From NCBI GenBank assembly GCA_945952115.1, contig CAMFHA010000014.1, positions 1 to 37,282 of the forward strand: a stretch of DNA of 37,282 bases. Reading direction: 5' to 3'. The DNA is from an uncultured Legionella sp. Its GTDB lineage: Bacteria > Pseudomonadota > Gammaproteobacteria > Legionellales > Legionellaceae. This document shows positions 16,551 through 25,838 of the stretch, in pieces (the first letter of the stretch is position 1; the number at the start of each line of letters is the position of its first letter). The notes beneath the pieces were generated by a model. That model made no database searches. It was not told the origin of the DNA and saw only the letters and a list, made by a program, of their open reading frames with translations. The position numbers were made by a program, and so were the translations under genes.

Positions 16551-17762
16551 TTAAGGAAGAGAGATTACTTTTATATCGTCTTCTTTATTATTACGTTCTG
16601 CTTCATTTTTTAGCTCGACAGGCTTAAATAGTGGAACCGATGAAGGCTCATTTGGAGGAGGTTGCTCCGGAATATTCTCTACACTCTTTTCTTCTCCACG
16701 CTGTAATGTATTTAGGACGCATAGAGTTGAACTCATTGTTAGATTAGGTTTTAAGCGATTTGAATTGTCTTCAATTAAATCATTTTCACTATTGGAGGGA
16801 TGAAGCTTGTTTGCCAACCAGCGACCAAAAGAAGCACAGTAAGGCGCTAATAACCGTCCTAAGACATAAGTAGCACCCACAACAGCAACACCACCTAAAA
16901 TGGCTAAACCTGCTGGGGGAAAAAATAATGAGACAATTAAACCAGCGATAGTTGCTGCCCCTAAAAAAACCGAAATCGTTTTATCGAGTATTTTACTTGG
17001 AGATAACTTCTCTAGAAGTTGTGTGTTTTCTAATTTTTTATTATACAGCCTATCTAACACTTCTTTTTGTAAATTATATTGCTCTTGCTCTGTGTGAATC
17101 GCGCTTAAAATTGATTCCTCCGACATTCCGCTTTGTTTTTTTTCATTTATAGATTCGTCTAAACACTTAGCCTTTTTGATCAACTCCATTTTAGCTTTTG
17201 GAATATTTAGCTCTTCTAATTGTTTATTTTCTTTAAGTAGATTATGTCGTGCGTAAAGTGCTTTCCCCAAAAAAAAACAACTCCCAGCAGAAACGATACC
17301 AGCACTTGCAAACGCAATAAAAGGGGCTGCCACAGGAACGACAATAGCAGTTATAGCTAGGCTCATGAGTGTTGCAGAGTACAGCCAACGAGCATTATTA
17401 TCTAAAGTAAAAGGAATAGGTAAACCCAATAAATAAGCGCATAAATATAAAAAAGGAATACGAAAAAAAGCATATCCAGAGACAGCTAAAGCGGCCACAC
17501 TAGAGCCTTCAGCAATCTCCATCGTTTGTGAAGCCTGCTCAAAGTTATCTGCACGTTGCCCGACCGTGACAACGGCACCTGCTATGTTTTCCAACATATA
17601 ACTAGAATGGAATAATTTCTTAAACGCAGCTCTGGATAATTCCTCTGCATTTAATTGTTTTGGCTGATAATGAAAATTTTCTGGATTATGCCTTAACTCA
17701 TCTATCAATTCATCTAATGTTAATGACTTTTTAAGTTCATCAGAATTTGTAGTCATATTCAT
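16551..17762 (-). CDS. unrecognised membrane protein with acidic C-terminus, effector-like
   Basis: This 403-aa protein has no family I can name. Hydrophobic blocks lie at about 87-116, 126-170 and 265-304. Between them, residues 171-260 form a charged helix-rich linker (LLKENKQLEELNIPKAK and QYNLQKEVLDRLYNKKL). After residue 320 the chain is polar and Pro-rich (PEQPPPNEP), ending in a Glu/Asp/Asn-rich tail (NEAERNNKEDD) before IKVISLP. A Glu-rich block close to a short hydrophobic end is the pattern of the Dot/Icm E-block secretion signal. There is no signal peptide. AGGA lies 12 bases before the first ATG, so the second ATG (two codons on) is an alternative. The design parallels the protein at 13502-14707. 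Confidence 0.8.
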   Translation of the reverse strand: MNMTTNSDELKKSLTLDELIDELRHNPENFHYQPKQLNAEELSRAAFKKLFHSSYMLENIAGAVVTVGQRADNFEQASQTMEIAEGSSVAALAVSGYAFFRIPFLYLCAYLLGLPIPFTLDNNARWLYSATLMSLAITAIVVPVAAPFIAFASAGIVSAGSCFFLGKALYARHNLLKENKQLEELNIPKAKMELIKKAKCLDESINEKKQSGMSEESILSAIHTEQEQYNLQKEVLDRLYNKKLENTQLLEKLSPSKILDKTISVFLGAATIAGLIVSLFFPPAGLAILGGVAVVGATYVLGRLLAPYCASFGRWLANKLHPSNSENDLIEDNSNRLKPNLTMSSTLCVLNTLQRGEEKSVENIPEQPPPNEPSSVPLFKPVELKNEAERNNKEDDIKVISLP

Positions 17763-17785
17763 CTATAATAAATCCTATCTTCTTA

Positions 17786-17828
17786 AACCTAGAAAAAGCC
17801 GTTGATGTGTAATGAGAGTTTCTAGGTT
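17786..17828. repeat. short inverted repeat, CCTAGAAA family
   Basis: AACCTAGAAA (17786-17795) is mirrored exactly by TTTCTAGGTT (17819-17828). The interior AAGCCGTTGATGTGTAATGAGAG resembles 27364-27398 (CCTAGAAAACGCAGTTGAA then TCGTAGCGAGAGTG), so these look like two members of one dispersed repeat. It lies in the divergent region between the 403-aa protein and the patatin gene. Confidence 0.65.
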
Positions 17829-17934
17829 AAATAATATCAAATAATTATTAAGTTTATATGAAGTCATTTTTTCACTTGCTAATTTAAAACAAACTCATCT
17901 ATATTTGCAGTATAGAACAAAATAACTAAAAATT

Positions 17935-19044
17935 ATGGTGCAAAAAGCTCTTTACTTAGCGGGTGGTGGCGCCCGTGGCGCATATCAAGCAGGGGTTTTA
18001 AAAGCCATTGGCCAAATTCTTCAAGTGACAAAACTTCCTTTTGAAATAATTAGCGGAGTAAGTGTCGGAAGTATTAATGCGGTAGTGCTTGCTGAAAATG
18101 CCGATGATTTTCCCAATGCCTTAGAAAAATTAGAATCCATTTGGGGAGAGATTCATTGCCAACAAATTTATAACGCAAGCAATTATGAATTAAGTAAATC
18201 TGTTTTACGCAATTTAAGCACTTTAATTATTAAACAACGTCAAGCAGGACATTTACTTGATACGGCTCCTCTAAGAACTTTACTTGAAGACAATATTGAT
18301 TTTTCTCGCATTACTCATAATATCCAGGCAGGACATTTACAAGCTTTTGAAGTGATTTCTGCTTGTTATGAAAGTCATCAAACCATTTCATTTTATAGCC
18401 ACAATAAAGAAGATTTTCCTGATTGGCATTATCCTCGTCATAGCAGTCAACGGGCAACAATACAGGCTGATCATATTTTAGCCTCTAGTGCCCTGCCTTT
18501 ATTTTTTCCTACTGTTGCAATAGATGGCCTGCATTATGGTGATGGAAGTATGGGTCTAGTAGCACCTTTACGTGGAGCAATTCGTTTTAATGTAGATAAA
18601 ATTATGATTCTGGGAACTCGCGAATTACCTGAGTTTACTCCAACAATTCCTGAACCGAGTAAAGATATCGCTTTTGCCCATATTTTAGGTAATATATTAA
18701 GTAGTCTATTTTTAGATAACTTAGATAGAGATATAGAGATGGTTAATCGCATGAACGATATATCCACTCTTCTTTCAATATGGAAAAAACATCGCTCACC
18801 TTGGCGCCCTATTCACACCTTACATTTACGACCAAGTCGTAATATGACCTCAGTTGTAGAACAACATTATACTGCCATGCCCATTTTATTAAGGTATTTG
18901 CTTAACATTTTAGGTGCTAAAAATAAATCAGGCGATCTATTAAGCTTTTTATTATTTGAGCGCGAGTTCACTCGAGAGCTTCTTGAATTAGGCTATCAAG
19001 ATACTATGGCGCTAGCGCAGCAAATTGAGGCTTTTTTTGCTTAA
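17935..19044 (+). CDS. patatin-like phospholipase
   Basis: This 369-aa protein is a Ser-Asp dyad lipid acyl hydrolase. The oxyanion loop is GGGARGAYQAGV (10-21), the nucleophile motif GVSVGS has Ser43, and the Asp is in YGDGSMG (D203; DGS instead of the usual DGG or DGA). There is no signal peptide or membrane segment. It is of short RssA-like size, compared with the large multidomain Legionella patatin effectors such as VipD. Cytosolic function or Dot/Icm export cannot be told apart from the sequence. It overlaps aroE tail-to-tail by 33 bp. Confidence 0.92.
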   Translation: MVQKALYLAGGGARGAYQAGVLKAIGQILQVTKLPFEIISGVSVGSINAVVLAENADDFPNALEKLESIWGEIHCQQIYNASNYELSKSVLRNLSTLIIKQRQAGHLLDTAPLRTLLEDNIDFSRITHNIQAGHLQAFEVISACYESHQTISFYSHNKEDFPDWHYPRHSSQRATIQADHILASSALPLFFPTVAIDGLHYGDGSMGLVAPLRGAIRFNVDKIMILGTRELPEFTPTIPEPSKDIAFAHILGNILSSLFLDNLDRDIEMVNRMNDISTLLSIWKKHRSPWRPIHTLHLRPSRNMTSVVEQHYTAMPILLRYLLNILGAKNKSGDLLSFLLFEREFTRELLELGYQDTMALAQQIEAFFA

Positions 19045-19815
19045 AACTTGCGCGACATCAGGTTTAAAGCCATGCCATAGATAAAAAGACTCAGCAGCTT
19101 GCTCTACTAGCATCCCTAAACCATCAACCGCTTGGCAGTTTTGCTGGCTTGCGTAAGTAACAAAAAGAGTAGGTACTTTATAGCGATAAGACAAATCATA
19201 GCAAAAAGGCTTATTTTTAAAGAGAGAGACAGGCACTAAGGTGTCGCTATGAAGACCAGCAGAAGTAGCATTAATTATAAGATCAAACTCCCCTTTTAAA
19301 TCAGATAAGTTAACGCAGTGTATTTGCTTAATTTCAGATTGCAATGTTTCTAAGGGCCCATTACTACGATTGGCCACCATTAAAATTTCTGGCTTTGCTT
19401 CCAATAAGGGATGAATAATACCACGAGCAGCACCTCCAGCTCCTAAAACTAAAATTCGCTTATTAGTTAAAGACAAATAACGTGCTAAGTCACGCAATAA
19501 ACCAATGCCATCGGTATTATCAGCGATAAGCTTATTATTCTCATACCATAAAGTATTTGCTGCTCCAGCTTTAATAGAACGATTAGAGTGCTTCTCTGCT
19601 AGAGCATACGCGCGCTGCTTAAACGGCAAAGTGACATTCAAGCCCTTGCCTCCTTCGGTAAAAAAAGTAGATACCTGCTGTTCAAAAGCTACATTATTGC
19701 CTAGTATTTTTTCATAGAGCAAAGGCAAATTTATTTGTTGCGCGAATGCCTGATGAATCACTGGAGATAAACTATGATCAATAGGATTACCTATCACTGC
19801 ACAACGAATAAACAA
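19012..19815 (-). CDS. aroE: shikimate dehydrogenase (NADP+)
   Basis: AroE (267 aa) reduces 3-dehydroshikimate to shikimate in aromatic amino acid synthesis. Substrate residues are in SLSP (15-18), NVTLPFKQ (60-67, catalytic K66) and NTDG (D102). The NADP-binding loop is GAGGAARG (125-132), followed by NATSAGL. The start is TTG at 19815: GGAG sits seven bases before it and a TGA stop precedes it in frame. That ribosome site overlaps the TAG of pepN (TAGGAG), so aroE translation is probably coupled to pepN. The last 33 bp overlap the convergent patatin gene. Confidence 0.95.
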   Translation of the reverse strand: MFIRCAVIGNPIDHSLSPVIHQAFAQQINLPLLYEKILGNNVAFEQQVSTFFTEGGKGLNVTLPFKQRAYALAEKHSNRSIKAGAANTLWYENNKLIADNTDGIGLLRDLARYLSLTNKRILVLGAGGAARGIIHPLLEAKPEILMVANRSNGPLETLQSEIKQIHCVNLSDLKGEFDLIINATSAGLHSDTLVPVSLFKNKPFCYDLSYRYKVPTLFVTYASQQNCQAVDGLGMLVEQAAESFYLWHGFKPDVAQVLSKKSLNLLR

Positions 19816-19825
19816 TCAATTACTC

Positions 19826-22414
19826 CTATTTAGCTAAACTTTTACTAACTACCTCTTTTAAATCACGAGATAGTTCTAAACTATTTAAATGTTCTAATTG
19901 AGCACGGATAAGGTTACGACGTGACTCATTATAATGCTGCCAACGAGTAAAAGGAGTAGCTAAGCGTGCGGCAATTTGAGAATTGATTGGATCTACGATC
20001 TTCAACATCGATCCTAAAAACTGATAACCACTTCCATCAATTTGATGAAAATTTCTAGGATTTGCTTGGCAAAACGCACCAACTAGCGAGCGAACTTTAT
20101 TCGGATTTTTAATACTAAATGCCGGATGTTTTAAAAGTTGTTCTACTTGATTTAAAGCATCACTATGTTCTGTAGTTGCCTGAATGATAAACCATTTATC
20201 TAAAACCAATTCATTATGAGACCATTGCTTATAAAATGATTCTATAGCCTGTGTGCGGCTAGAAAGATCAGAGGAATTTACTAATAATGAAAAAGCTGCA
20301 ATCTGATCAGTCATCGTTTTAGCCCCAGCAAATTGTCTTTTACATAAATTAATGGACTCCATTTCATTAGCCTTCATCATTAACCATAAACAGATATTGC
20401 GTAATTTTCTACGACCATACGCTTGTCCATTCATGCTATGATCTTCACTATTCCATAATTGTTCATAAACTCTATAAGCATGTTCATACAGACTTAAACC
20501 AAGTTGCTGCCTAAATTTATCCCGTACTTGCTCGATAGCAGTGACATTCACGTCAGTTAAAGAAGCGATAACTTCTTCAAAACCAGGTGGAGTTAACAAT
20601 TCCGCGCGCAAATTCATATCCATAGCATCATCAAGTAACACATGTTGAAACGCAGCAATAAGTGGCTCATCAATGCAATGTTCTGTAACAGGTTTTTTTA
20701 AGCACTCATGTAAACAATTTAGCACGAGGCGTTGCGAAGCATTCCACTTAGCATAACCATCGGTTTCATGACGAAGTAAAAAAAGAAGCTCCTGTTCTGT
20801 TAAACCGTCATCAAGAATAATGGGTGCTGAAAACTCTCTTAATAAGGAAATCACCGGCTGTTGTGCTAAGCCAGAAAAAGAAAAACTTTGTTTTTCTTCT
20901 GTTAATTCAATAAGTCCTGACTTCAAAGGCAAGTGCTCACCTTTAGAATTAAATAAAGCAATCGTTATAGGAATGTGAAAAGGTTTTTTATTCATACATT
21001 CTGGTGTTGGCGGACAAGTTTGTTCCATCGTTAAAGTCAAAACGTCATTATCATAAGAAGTGCTTACTTTAACTTGTGGTGTTCCAGCTTGACTGTACCA
21101 ACGTTTAAATTGAGTTAAATTAATATCATTTGCATCTTCCATTGCAGCAACAAAATCATCAATGGTAACAGCCTGTCCATCATGACGGTCAAAATATAAA
21201 TCCATGCCTTTACGATATCGCTCTTTACCTAATAAAGTATGTTGCATACGAATTACTTCAGCGCCTTTATTATAAATAGTTGCCGTATAAAAATTATTAA
21301 TTTCTTGATAAGACTCAGGTCTAACTGGGTGAGCCATACTACCTGCATCTTCAGGAAATTGTGTACTTCGCAAGGCTTTTACATCGATAATACGATTTAC
21401 ATGACGAGAATTCATATCACGTGAAAATTCTTGATCTCTAAATACTGTTAATCCTTCTTTCAGACTCAGTTGAAACCAGTCACGACAAGTAACACGATTG
21501 CCAGTCCAATTATGAAAATATTCATGAGCAACTACACCTTCAACATCTGCAAAATCCTGATCAGTTGCTGTATCCGGACGTGCTAAAATATATTTAGAGT
21601 TAAAAATATTTAAACCCTTATTTTCCATAGCACCCATATTAAAATCACTAACAGCAACAATCATGAAAATATCTAGATCGTATTCTCTACCATAAATTTC
21701 TTCATCCCAACGCATCGATTTTTTTAATGAGTTCATAGCATGGCTGCATTTATCTTCATTGCCAGCTTCTACATAAATACGTAAATCCACAACACGTCCA
21801 GAGGCAGTAATAAAACTATCTTTAACACAAGCCAAATCTCCAGCGACTAAAGCAAACAAATAAGAAGGTTTTTTAAAAGGATCTTGCCATTCAACCCAAT
21901 GACGACCATTATCCATTTCACCTTGCGCTATTAAATTTCCATTCGATAGCAAAACAGGATAATGCTGTTTATCCGCAGAAATTCGAGTAGTGTATTGTGC
22001 TAAAATATCTGGCCTATCTAAGAAGTAAGTAATTCGGCGAAAACCTTCCGCTTCACATTGTGTACAGAATAAATGATTTGAACGATATAAACCGGATAAT
22101 TGAGTATTATCCTGTGGTTTAAGGCGAGTTACAATTTCTAGAGTTATTTGATCTGGGCATTCTTCTATAATTAAATCACTACCTTTTAACTGATATTGTT
22201 CTGATCCCAAAACAAAACTGTTCATAGTAATACTTATTAGCTCTAATTCGTCTCCATATAAATAAAGAGCGCCTTCATGTTGACGAACCAACTCTAAGCG
22301 ACTACATACTAAAACATGGTCATCATATAAATCAAAATTTAACTCGACCGTTTCTATTTTAAATGAAGGAGGTTGATAATCGTTTAAGTACACTGTAATA
22401 GCAGACATAGTCAT
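19826..22414 (-). CDS. pepN: aminopeptidase N (M1 family)
   Basis: PepN (862 aa) is a cytosolic zinc aminopeptidase removing N-terminal residues from peptides. The exopeptidase motif GAMENKG is at 261-267 and the zinc motif HEYFHNWTGNRVTC begins at 297 (H297, H301), with E320 in SLKEGLT. Length and the C-terminal helical domain fit the E. coli-type enzyme. AAGGGG precedes the first ATG by four bases and the second (two codons later) by ten, so either may be used. It is cotranscribed with aroE (10-bp gap) and divergent from prkA. With the POT transporter it fits a peptide-based diet. Confidence 0.96.
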   Translation of the reverse strand: MTMSAITVYLNDYQPPSFKIETVELNFDLYDDHVLVCSRLELVRQHEGALYLYGDELELISITMNSFVLGSEQYQLKGSDLIIEECPDQITLEIVTRLKPQDNTQLSGLYRSNHLFCTQCEAEGFRRITYFLDRPDILAQYTTRISADKQHYPVLLSNGNLIAQGEMDNGRHWVEWQDPFKKPSYLFALVAGDLACVKDSFITASGRVVDLRIYVEAGNEDKCSHAMNSLKKSMRWDEEIYGREYDLDIFMIVAVSDFNMGAMENKGLNIFNSKYILARPDTATDQDFADVEGVVAHEYFHNWTGNRVTCRDWFQLSLKEGLTVFRDQEFSRDMNSRHVNRIIDVKALRSTQFPEDAGSMAHPVRPESYQEINNFYTATIYNKGAEVIRMQHTLLGKERYRKGMDLYFDRHDGQAVTIDDFVAAMEDANDINLTQFKRWYSQAGTPQVKVSTSYDNDVLTLTMEQTCPPTPECMNKKPFHIPITIALFNSKGEHLPLKSGLIELTEEKQSFSFSGLAQQPVISLLREFSAPIILDDGLTEQELLFLLRHETDGYAKWNASQRLVLNCLHECLKKPVTEHCIDEPLIAAFQHVLLDDAMDMNLRAELLTPPGFEEVIASLTDVNVTAIEQVRDKFRQQLGLSLYEHAYRVYEQLWNSEDHSMNGQAYGRRKLRNICLWLMMKANEMESINLCKRQFAGAKTMTDQIAAFSLLVNSSDLSSRTQAIESFYKQWSHNELVLDKWFIIQATTEHSDALNQVEQLLKHPAFSIKNPNKVRSLVGAFCQANPRNFHQIDGSGYQFLGSMLKIVDPINSQIAARLATPFTRWQHYNESRRNLIRAQLEHLNSLELSRDLKEVVSKSLAK

Positions 22415-22479
22415 TGCACCCCTTAAAAAATAAACGAATAAATTTCTTTAATTACATAGTAAATTAAATTAGTTAGCTA

Positions 22480-22486
22480 CTATACT
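22480..22486 (+). promoter_or_regulatory. candidate sigma-S/sigma-70 -10 element for prkA operon
   Basis: CTATACTAAG matches the extended -10 preferred by RpoS (CTAYACT followed by A-rich DNA). It lies about 75 bases before the prkA ATG. No good -35 is seen, which is also usual for RpoS promoters. In E. coli yeaGH and ycgB belong to the RpoS stress regulon, so the assignment is plausible but rests on one short motif. Confidence 0.4.
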
Positions 22487-22559
22487 AAGAAATAAAAGAC
22501 GAAGAAATAAAAAGAATAAGTATATCTAAAAGCAAGATTTATGATATAGGGGATCTGAG

Positions 22560-24491
22560 ATGAATACACAAGATTTTTTAGCCAGTTACACCAAGCGCTT
22601 TGTTGAAAATAAAGAAGAAGAAATGAGTTTGGATGAATATCTTGAATTATGTAAAACCGATCCCTCTGCCTATGCAAATCCAGCAGAACGACTATTAATG
22701 GCGATAGGCGAACCTGAAATGATCGATACGCGCCATGATCCAGTGCTTTCTCGTATTTTTTCCAACAAAGTAATTTACCGTTATGAAGTATTTAAAGAAT
22801 TTTATGGCATGGAAGAGCCTATTGAGCAAATTGTTGGTTTTTTAAAACATGCAGCTCAAGGTTTAGAAGAAACAAAACAAGTACTTTATCTCTTAGGGCC
22901 AGTAGGTGGCGGAAAATCCTCAATTGCTGAAAAACTCAAAGATCTTATGGAAAAAATCCCATTCTATGCAATTAAAGGCTCCCCTGTTTTTGAATCTCCC
23001 TTGTCTTTATTTAATCCAGAAGAGGACGGAGAGTTACTCAAAGAACGATTTAATATTCCTACTCGTTATTTACGCTATTTAATGTCTCCTTGGGCAGTGA
23101 AGCGTTTACAAGAATTTAATGGAGATATCAGTAAATTCAAAGTAGTTAAAGTAAAGCCCTCTCGTTTAAAACAAATCGCTGTGGCTAAAACTGAACCAGG
23201 AGATGAAAATAACCAAGATATCTCTTCTTTAGTAGGTAAAGTGGATATCCGAAAATTGGAAGAATTTTCTCAAGATGATCCTGATGCCTATAGTTATTCA
23301 GGTGGACTTTGTCGAGCAAACAGGGGTTTATTAGAATTCGTTGAAATGTTTAAAGCACCAATTAAAGTGCTGCATCCTTTATTAACTGCAACACAAGAAG
23401 GAAATTATAATGCCACAGAGGGTTTATCTGCTATTCCTTTTGAAGGCATTATTCTTGCTCATTCAAATGAAGCAGAATGGCAAACGTTTAGAAATAATAA
23501 GAATAATGAAGCATTTATTGACCGTATTAATATTGTCAAAGTTCCTTATTGTCTTCGCGTTTCAGAAGAATTAAAAATTTATCAAAAACTAATCAGCAAC
23601 AGCTCATTATTTTCAGCTCATTGTGCTCCAGGTACTTTAGATATGTTGGCACAATTTTCCGTATTAACTCGTCTAAAAGAGCCTCAAAATTCAAGTATTT
23701 ATTCAAAAATGCGTGTTTATAATGGGGAAAGTCTTAAAGATACTGATCCTAAAGCAAAATCTTATCAAGAATACAAGGATTTTGCAGGAGTTGATGAGGG
23801 AATGAGTGGAATTTCAACTCGCTTTTCATTCAAAATTCTCTCAAAAGTATTTAATTTCGATCATACAGAAGTTGCAGCAAACCCCGTACACCTAATGTAT
23901 GTTCTCGAACGACAAATTGAGCAAGAGCAATTTCCTCAAGAAGTGCAAGAACGATATTTAGCCTATATCAAAGAATATTTAGCAACTAAATATGTTGAGT
24001 TTATTGGTAAAGAAATTCAAACTGCTTATTTAGAATCTTATTCTGAATACGGGCAAAATATTTTTGACCGCTACATTACTTACGCTGATTTTTGGATTCA
24101 AGATCAAGATTATCGTGATCCGGATACGGGTGAAATTTTTGATCGTGCTTTATTAAATCAAGAACTAGAAAAAATTGAAAAGCCAGCCGGGATTTCTAAT
24201 CCTAAAGATTTCCGTAATGAAGTAGTTAACTTTGTTTTGCGCGCACGAGCCAATAATCGCGGGAAAAATCCCATATGGAATAGTTATGAAAAATTAAAAA
24301 CTGTTATTGAGAAAAAAATGTTTACCAATACAGAAGATCTTTTACCCGTTATTTCATTTAATGCAAAAGCATCTGAAGATGATAAGAAAAAGCATGAGGA
24401 ATTTATCTCTCGAATGGTCGATAAAGGATATACACGTAAACAAGTACGTTTACTGTGCGAATGGTATTTACGTGTACGAAAATCTCAGTAA
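22560..24491 (+). CDS. prkA: PrkA (YeaG) family serine protein kinase / AAA+ protein
   Basis: This 643-aa protein belongs to the PrkA family: an N-terminal AAA+ module with Walker A GPVGGGKSS (113-121) and a C-terminal kinase-related domain. E. coli YeaG acts in stress and nitrogen starvation, and Bacillus PrkA in sporulation; the exact substrate is unsettled. Motifs FEGIILAHSNEAEW and GISTRFSFKILSKVFNFD are family hallmarks. GGGG lies seven bases before the ATG. It heads prkA-yeaH-ycgB, which is conserved across many bacteria and acts as a stationary-phase module. A 78-bp gap with a weak hairpin separates it from yeaH. Confidence 0.95.
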   Translation: MNTQDFLASYTKRFVENKEEEMSLDEYLELCKTDPSAYANPAERLLMAIGEPEMIDTRHDPVLSRIFSNKVIYRYEVFKEFYGMEEPIEQIVGFLKHAAQGLEETKQVLYLLGPVGGGKSSIAEKLKDLMEKIPFYAIKGSPVFESPLSLFNPEEDGELLKERFNIPTRYLRYLMSPWAVKRLQEFNGDISKFKVVKVKPSRLKQIAVAKTEPGDENNQDISSLVGKVDIRKLEEFSQDDPDAYSYSGGLCRANRGLLEFVEMFKAPIKVLHPLLTATQEGNYNATEGLSAIPFEGIILAHSNEAEWQTFRNNKNNEAFIDRINIVKVPYCLRVSEELKIYQKLISNSSLFSAHCAPGTLDMLAQFSVLTRLKEPQNSSIYSKMRVYNGESLKDTDPKAKSYQEYKDFAGVDEGMSGISTRFSFKILSKVFNFDHTEVAANPVHLMYVLERQIEQEQFPQEVQERYLAYIKEYLATKYVEFIGKEIQTAYLESYSEYGQNIFDRYITYADFWIQDQDYRDPDTGEIFDRALLNQELEKIEKPAGISNPKDFRNEVVNFVLRARANNRGKNPIWNSYEKLKTVIEKKMFTNTEDLLPVISFNAKASEDDKKKHEEFISRMVDKGYTRKQVRLLCEWYLRVRKSQ

Positions 24492-24569
24492 TTAAGAACT
24501 CAATTGAATACTCTTCTTTCTTAAAAAGAATATTCATCAGACCTTTAGGGATGATCTGGAGCTGCAATT

Positions 24570-25838
24570 ATGTCGCAATTAATCGATAGACGACAGAATA
24601 CAGGAAAAAAAAGTACGGTTAATCGCCAGCGTTTTATTCGTCGCTATAAAAATCAAATTAAACGTGCCGTTTCTGATGCGGTGGGAAAACGTAGTATTAC
24701 TGAAATTGATAAAGCAGAACAAGTAGTGATTCCATCTAAAGATATTTCTGAACCTAGATTCCATCGAGGAAAAGGCGGGCATGTCGAACGAGTTTTACCT
24801 GGAAATGATAATTTTATTACAGGTGATCGAATTAAAAGACCGGAAGAAACAGACGGCTCAGGTGGAAGTGGAAATAATGCAAGCAATGATGGAGAGGGAG
24901 AAGATAATTTTATCTTTGAATTAACTCGCGAAGAATTTTTAGACATTTACTTTGAGGATCTTGAACTTCCTGACCTAGTAAAAAAAGAACTTTCTAAAAT
25001 TAATGCATTCAAAACGATACGTGCAGGTGTAGCTACTAGCGGAATCCCCAACAATATCAATGTATTGCGCTCAATGAAACAAGCTACAGGACGGCGTGTT
25101 GCTCTAGCCGCTCCGTATAAACGTCAATTAAAAGAATTTGAAGAAGAATTAGCTCGATTGTTAATAGAGCCTGATCCAGATAAATGTCTTATTTCTCGCT
25201 TACAACAAGATTGTGAGTTGCTAAAGAAAAAAATTTTATGCGTCCCTTTTATAGACACCATTGATCTTCGTTACAATTATCGTATTCGATTTCCTGCACC
25301 ATCAACTCAAGCAGTAATGTTTTGTATAATGGACGTATCAGGTTCTATGGATGAGGCTAAAAAAGATATCGCAAAACGCTTTTTTATTTTACTGTATATG
25401 TTTTTAACTAAAAACTATGAAAAAATTGAACTCGTTTTTATTCGTCATCATACCTCTGCTAAAGAAGTAAATGAGGAAGAATTTTTTTATTCTCGAGAAA
25501 CCGGGGGAACCGTAGTCTCTAGCGCCTTAGAATTATTACATAAGGTAATTGAAGCGCGTTATCCTCCTCAAGCCTGGAATATCTATGTAGCTCAAGCTTC
25601 CGATGGAGATAATTGGAATGCAGATTCACCTTATTGCCAAGAATTATTACAAGAAAAAATAATGCCTTTACTGCAGTATTTTGCCTATATAGAAATTATG
25701 CCGCGACATCATCAAAGCTTATGGGAAGTATATCAACAAGTAAAAGAGCATTACTCTAATTTTGCTATGGAAAATATCGATACTGTTGCCGATATTTATC
25801 CTGTGTTTCGCGAATTATTTAAAAGGAAAACTACATGA
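24570..25838 (+). CDS. yeaH: YeaH/YhbH family protein (DUF444, von Willebrand A-like)
   Basis: This 422-aa protein has a basic N-terminus (RQRFIRRYKNQIKRAV), a Gly/Asn-rich low-complexity linker (95-112) and a C-terminal von Willebrand A-like domain with the metal site DVSGSM (255-260) and RETGGTVVSSAL. The family accompanies PrkA kinases and is presumed to form a complex with them. GGAG stands nine bases before the ATG. Its stop overlaps the ATG of the next gene by four bases. Biochemical function is not known. Confidence 0.94.
   Translation: MSQLIDRRQNTGKKSTVNRQRFIRRYKNQIKRAVSDAVGKRSITEIDKAEQVVIPSKDISEPRFHRGKGGHVERVLPGNDNFITGDRIKRPEETDGSGGSGNNASNDGEGEDNFIFELTREEFLDIYFEDLELPDLVKKELSKINAFKTIRAGVATSGIPNNINVLRSMKQATGRRVALAAPYKRQLKEFEEELARLLIEPDPDKCLISRLQQDCELLKKKILCVPFIDTIDLRYNYRIRFPAPSTQAVMFCIMDVSGSMDEAKKDIAKRFFILLYMFLTKNYEKIELVFIRHHTSAKEVNEEEFFYSRETGGTVVSSALELLHKVIEARYPPQAWNIYVAQASDGDNWNADSPYCQELLQEKIMPLLQYFAYIEIMPRHHQSLWEVYQQVKEHYSNFAMENIDTVADIYPVFRELFKRKTT

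Noticed and set aside
17935..19044. assigning the patatin to a named Legionella effector (VipD/Vpd)
   Set aside because: It is much shorter than those multidomain effectors and has only the core lipase motifs, so no symbol was given.
22480..22677. 65-aa minus-strand frame over the prkA start
   Set aside because: It is antisense to the prkA N-terminus and its promoter region, with hydrophobic A+T-driven composition.
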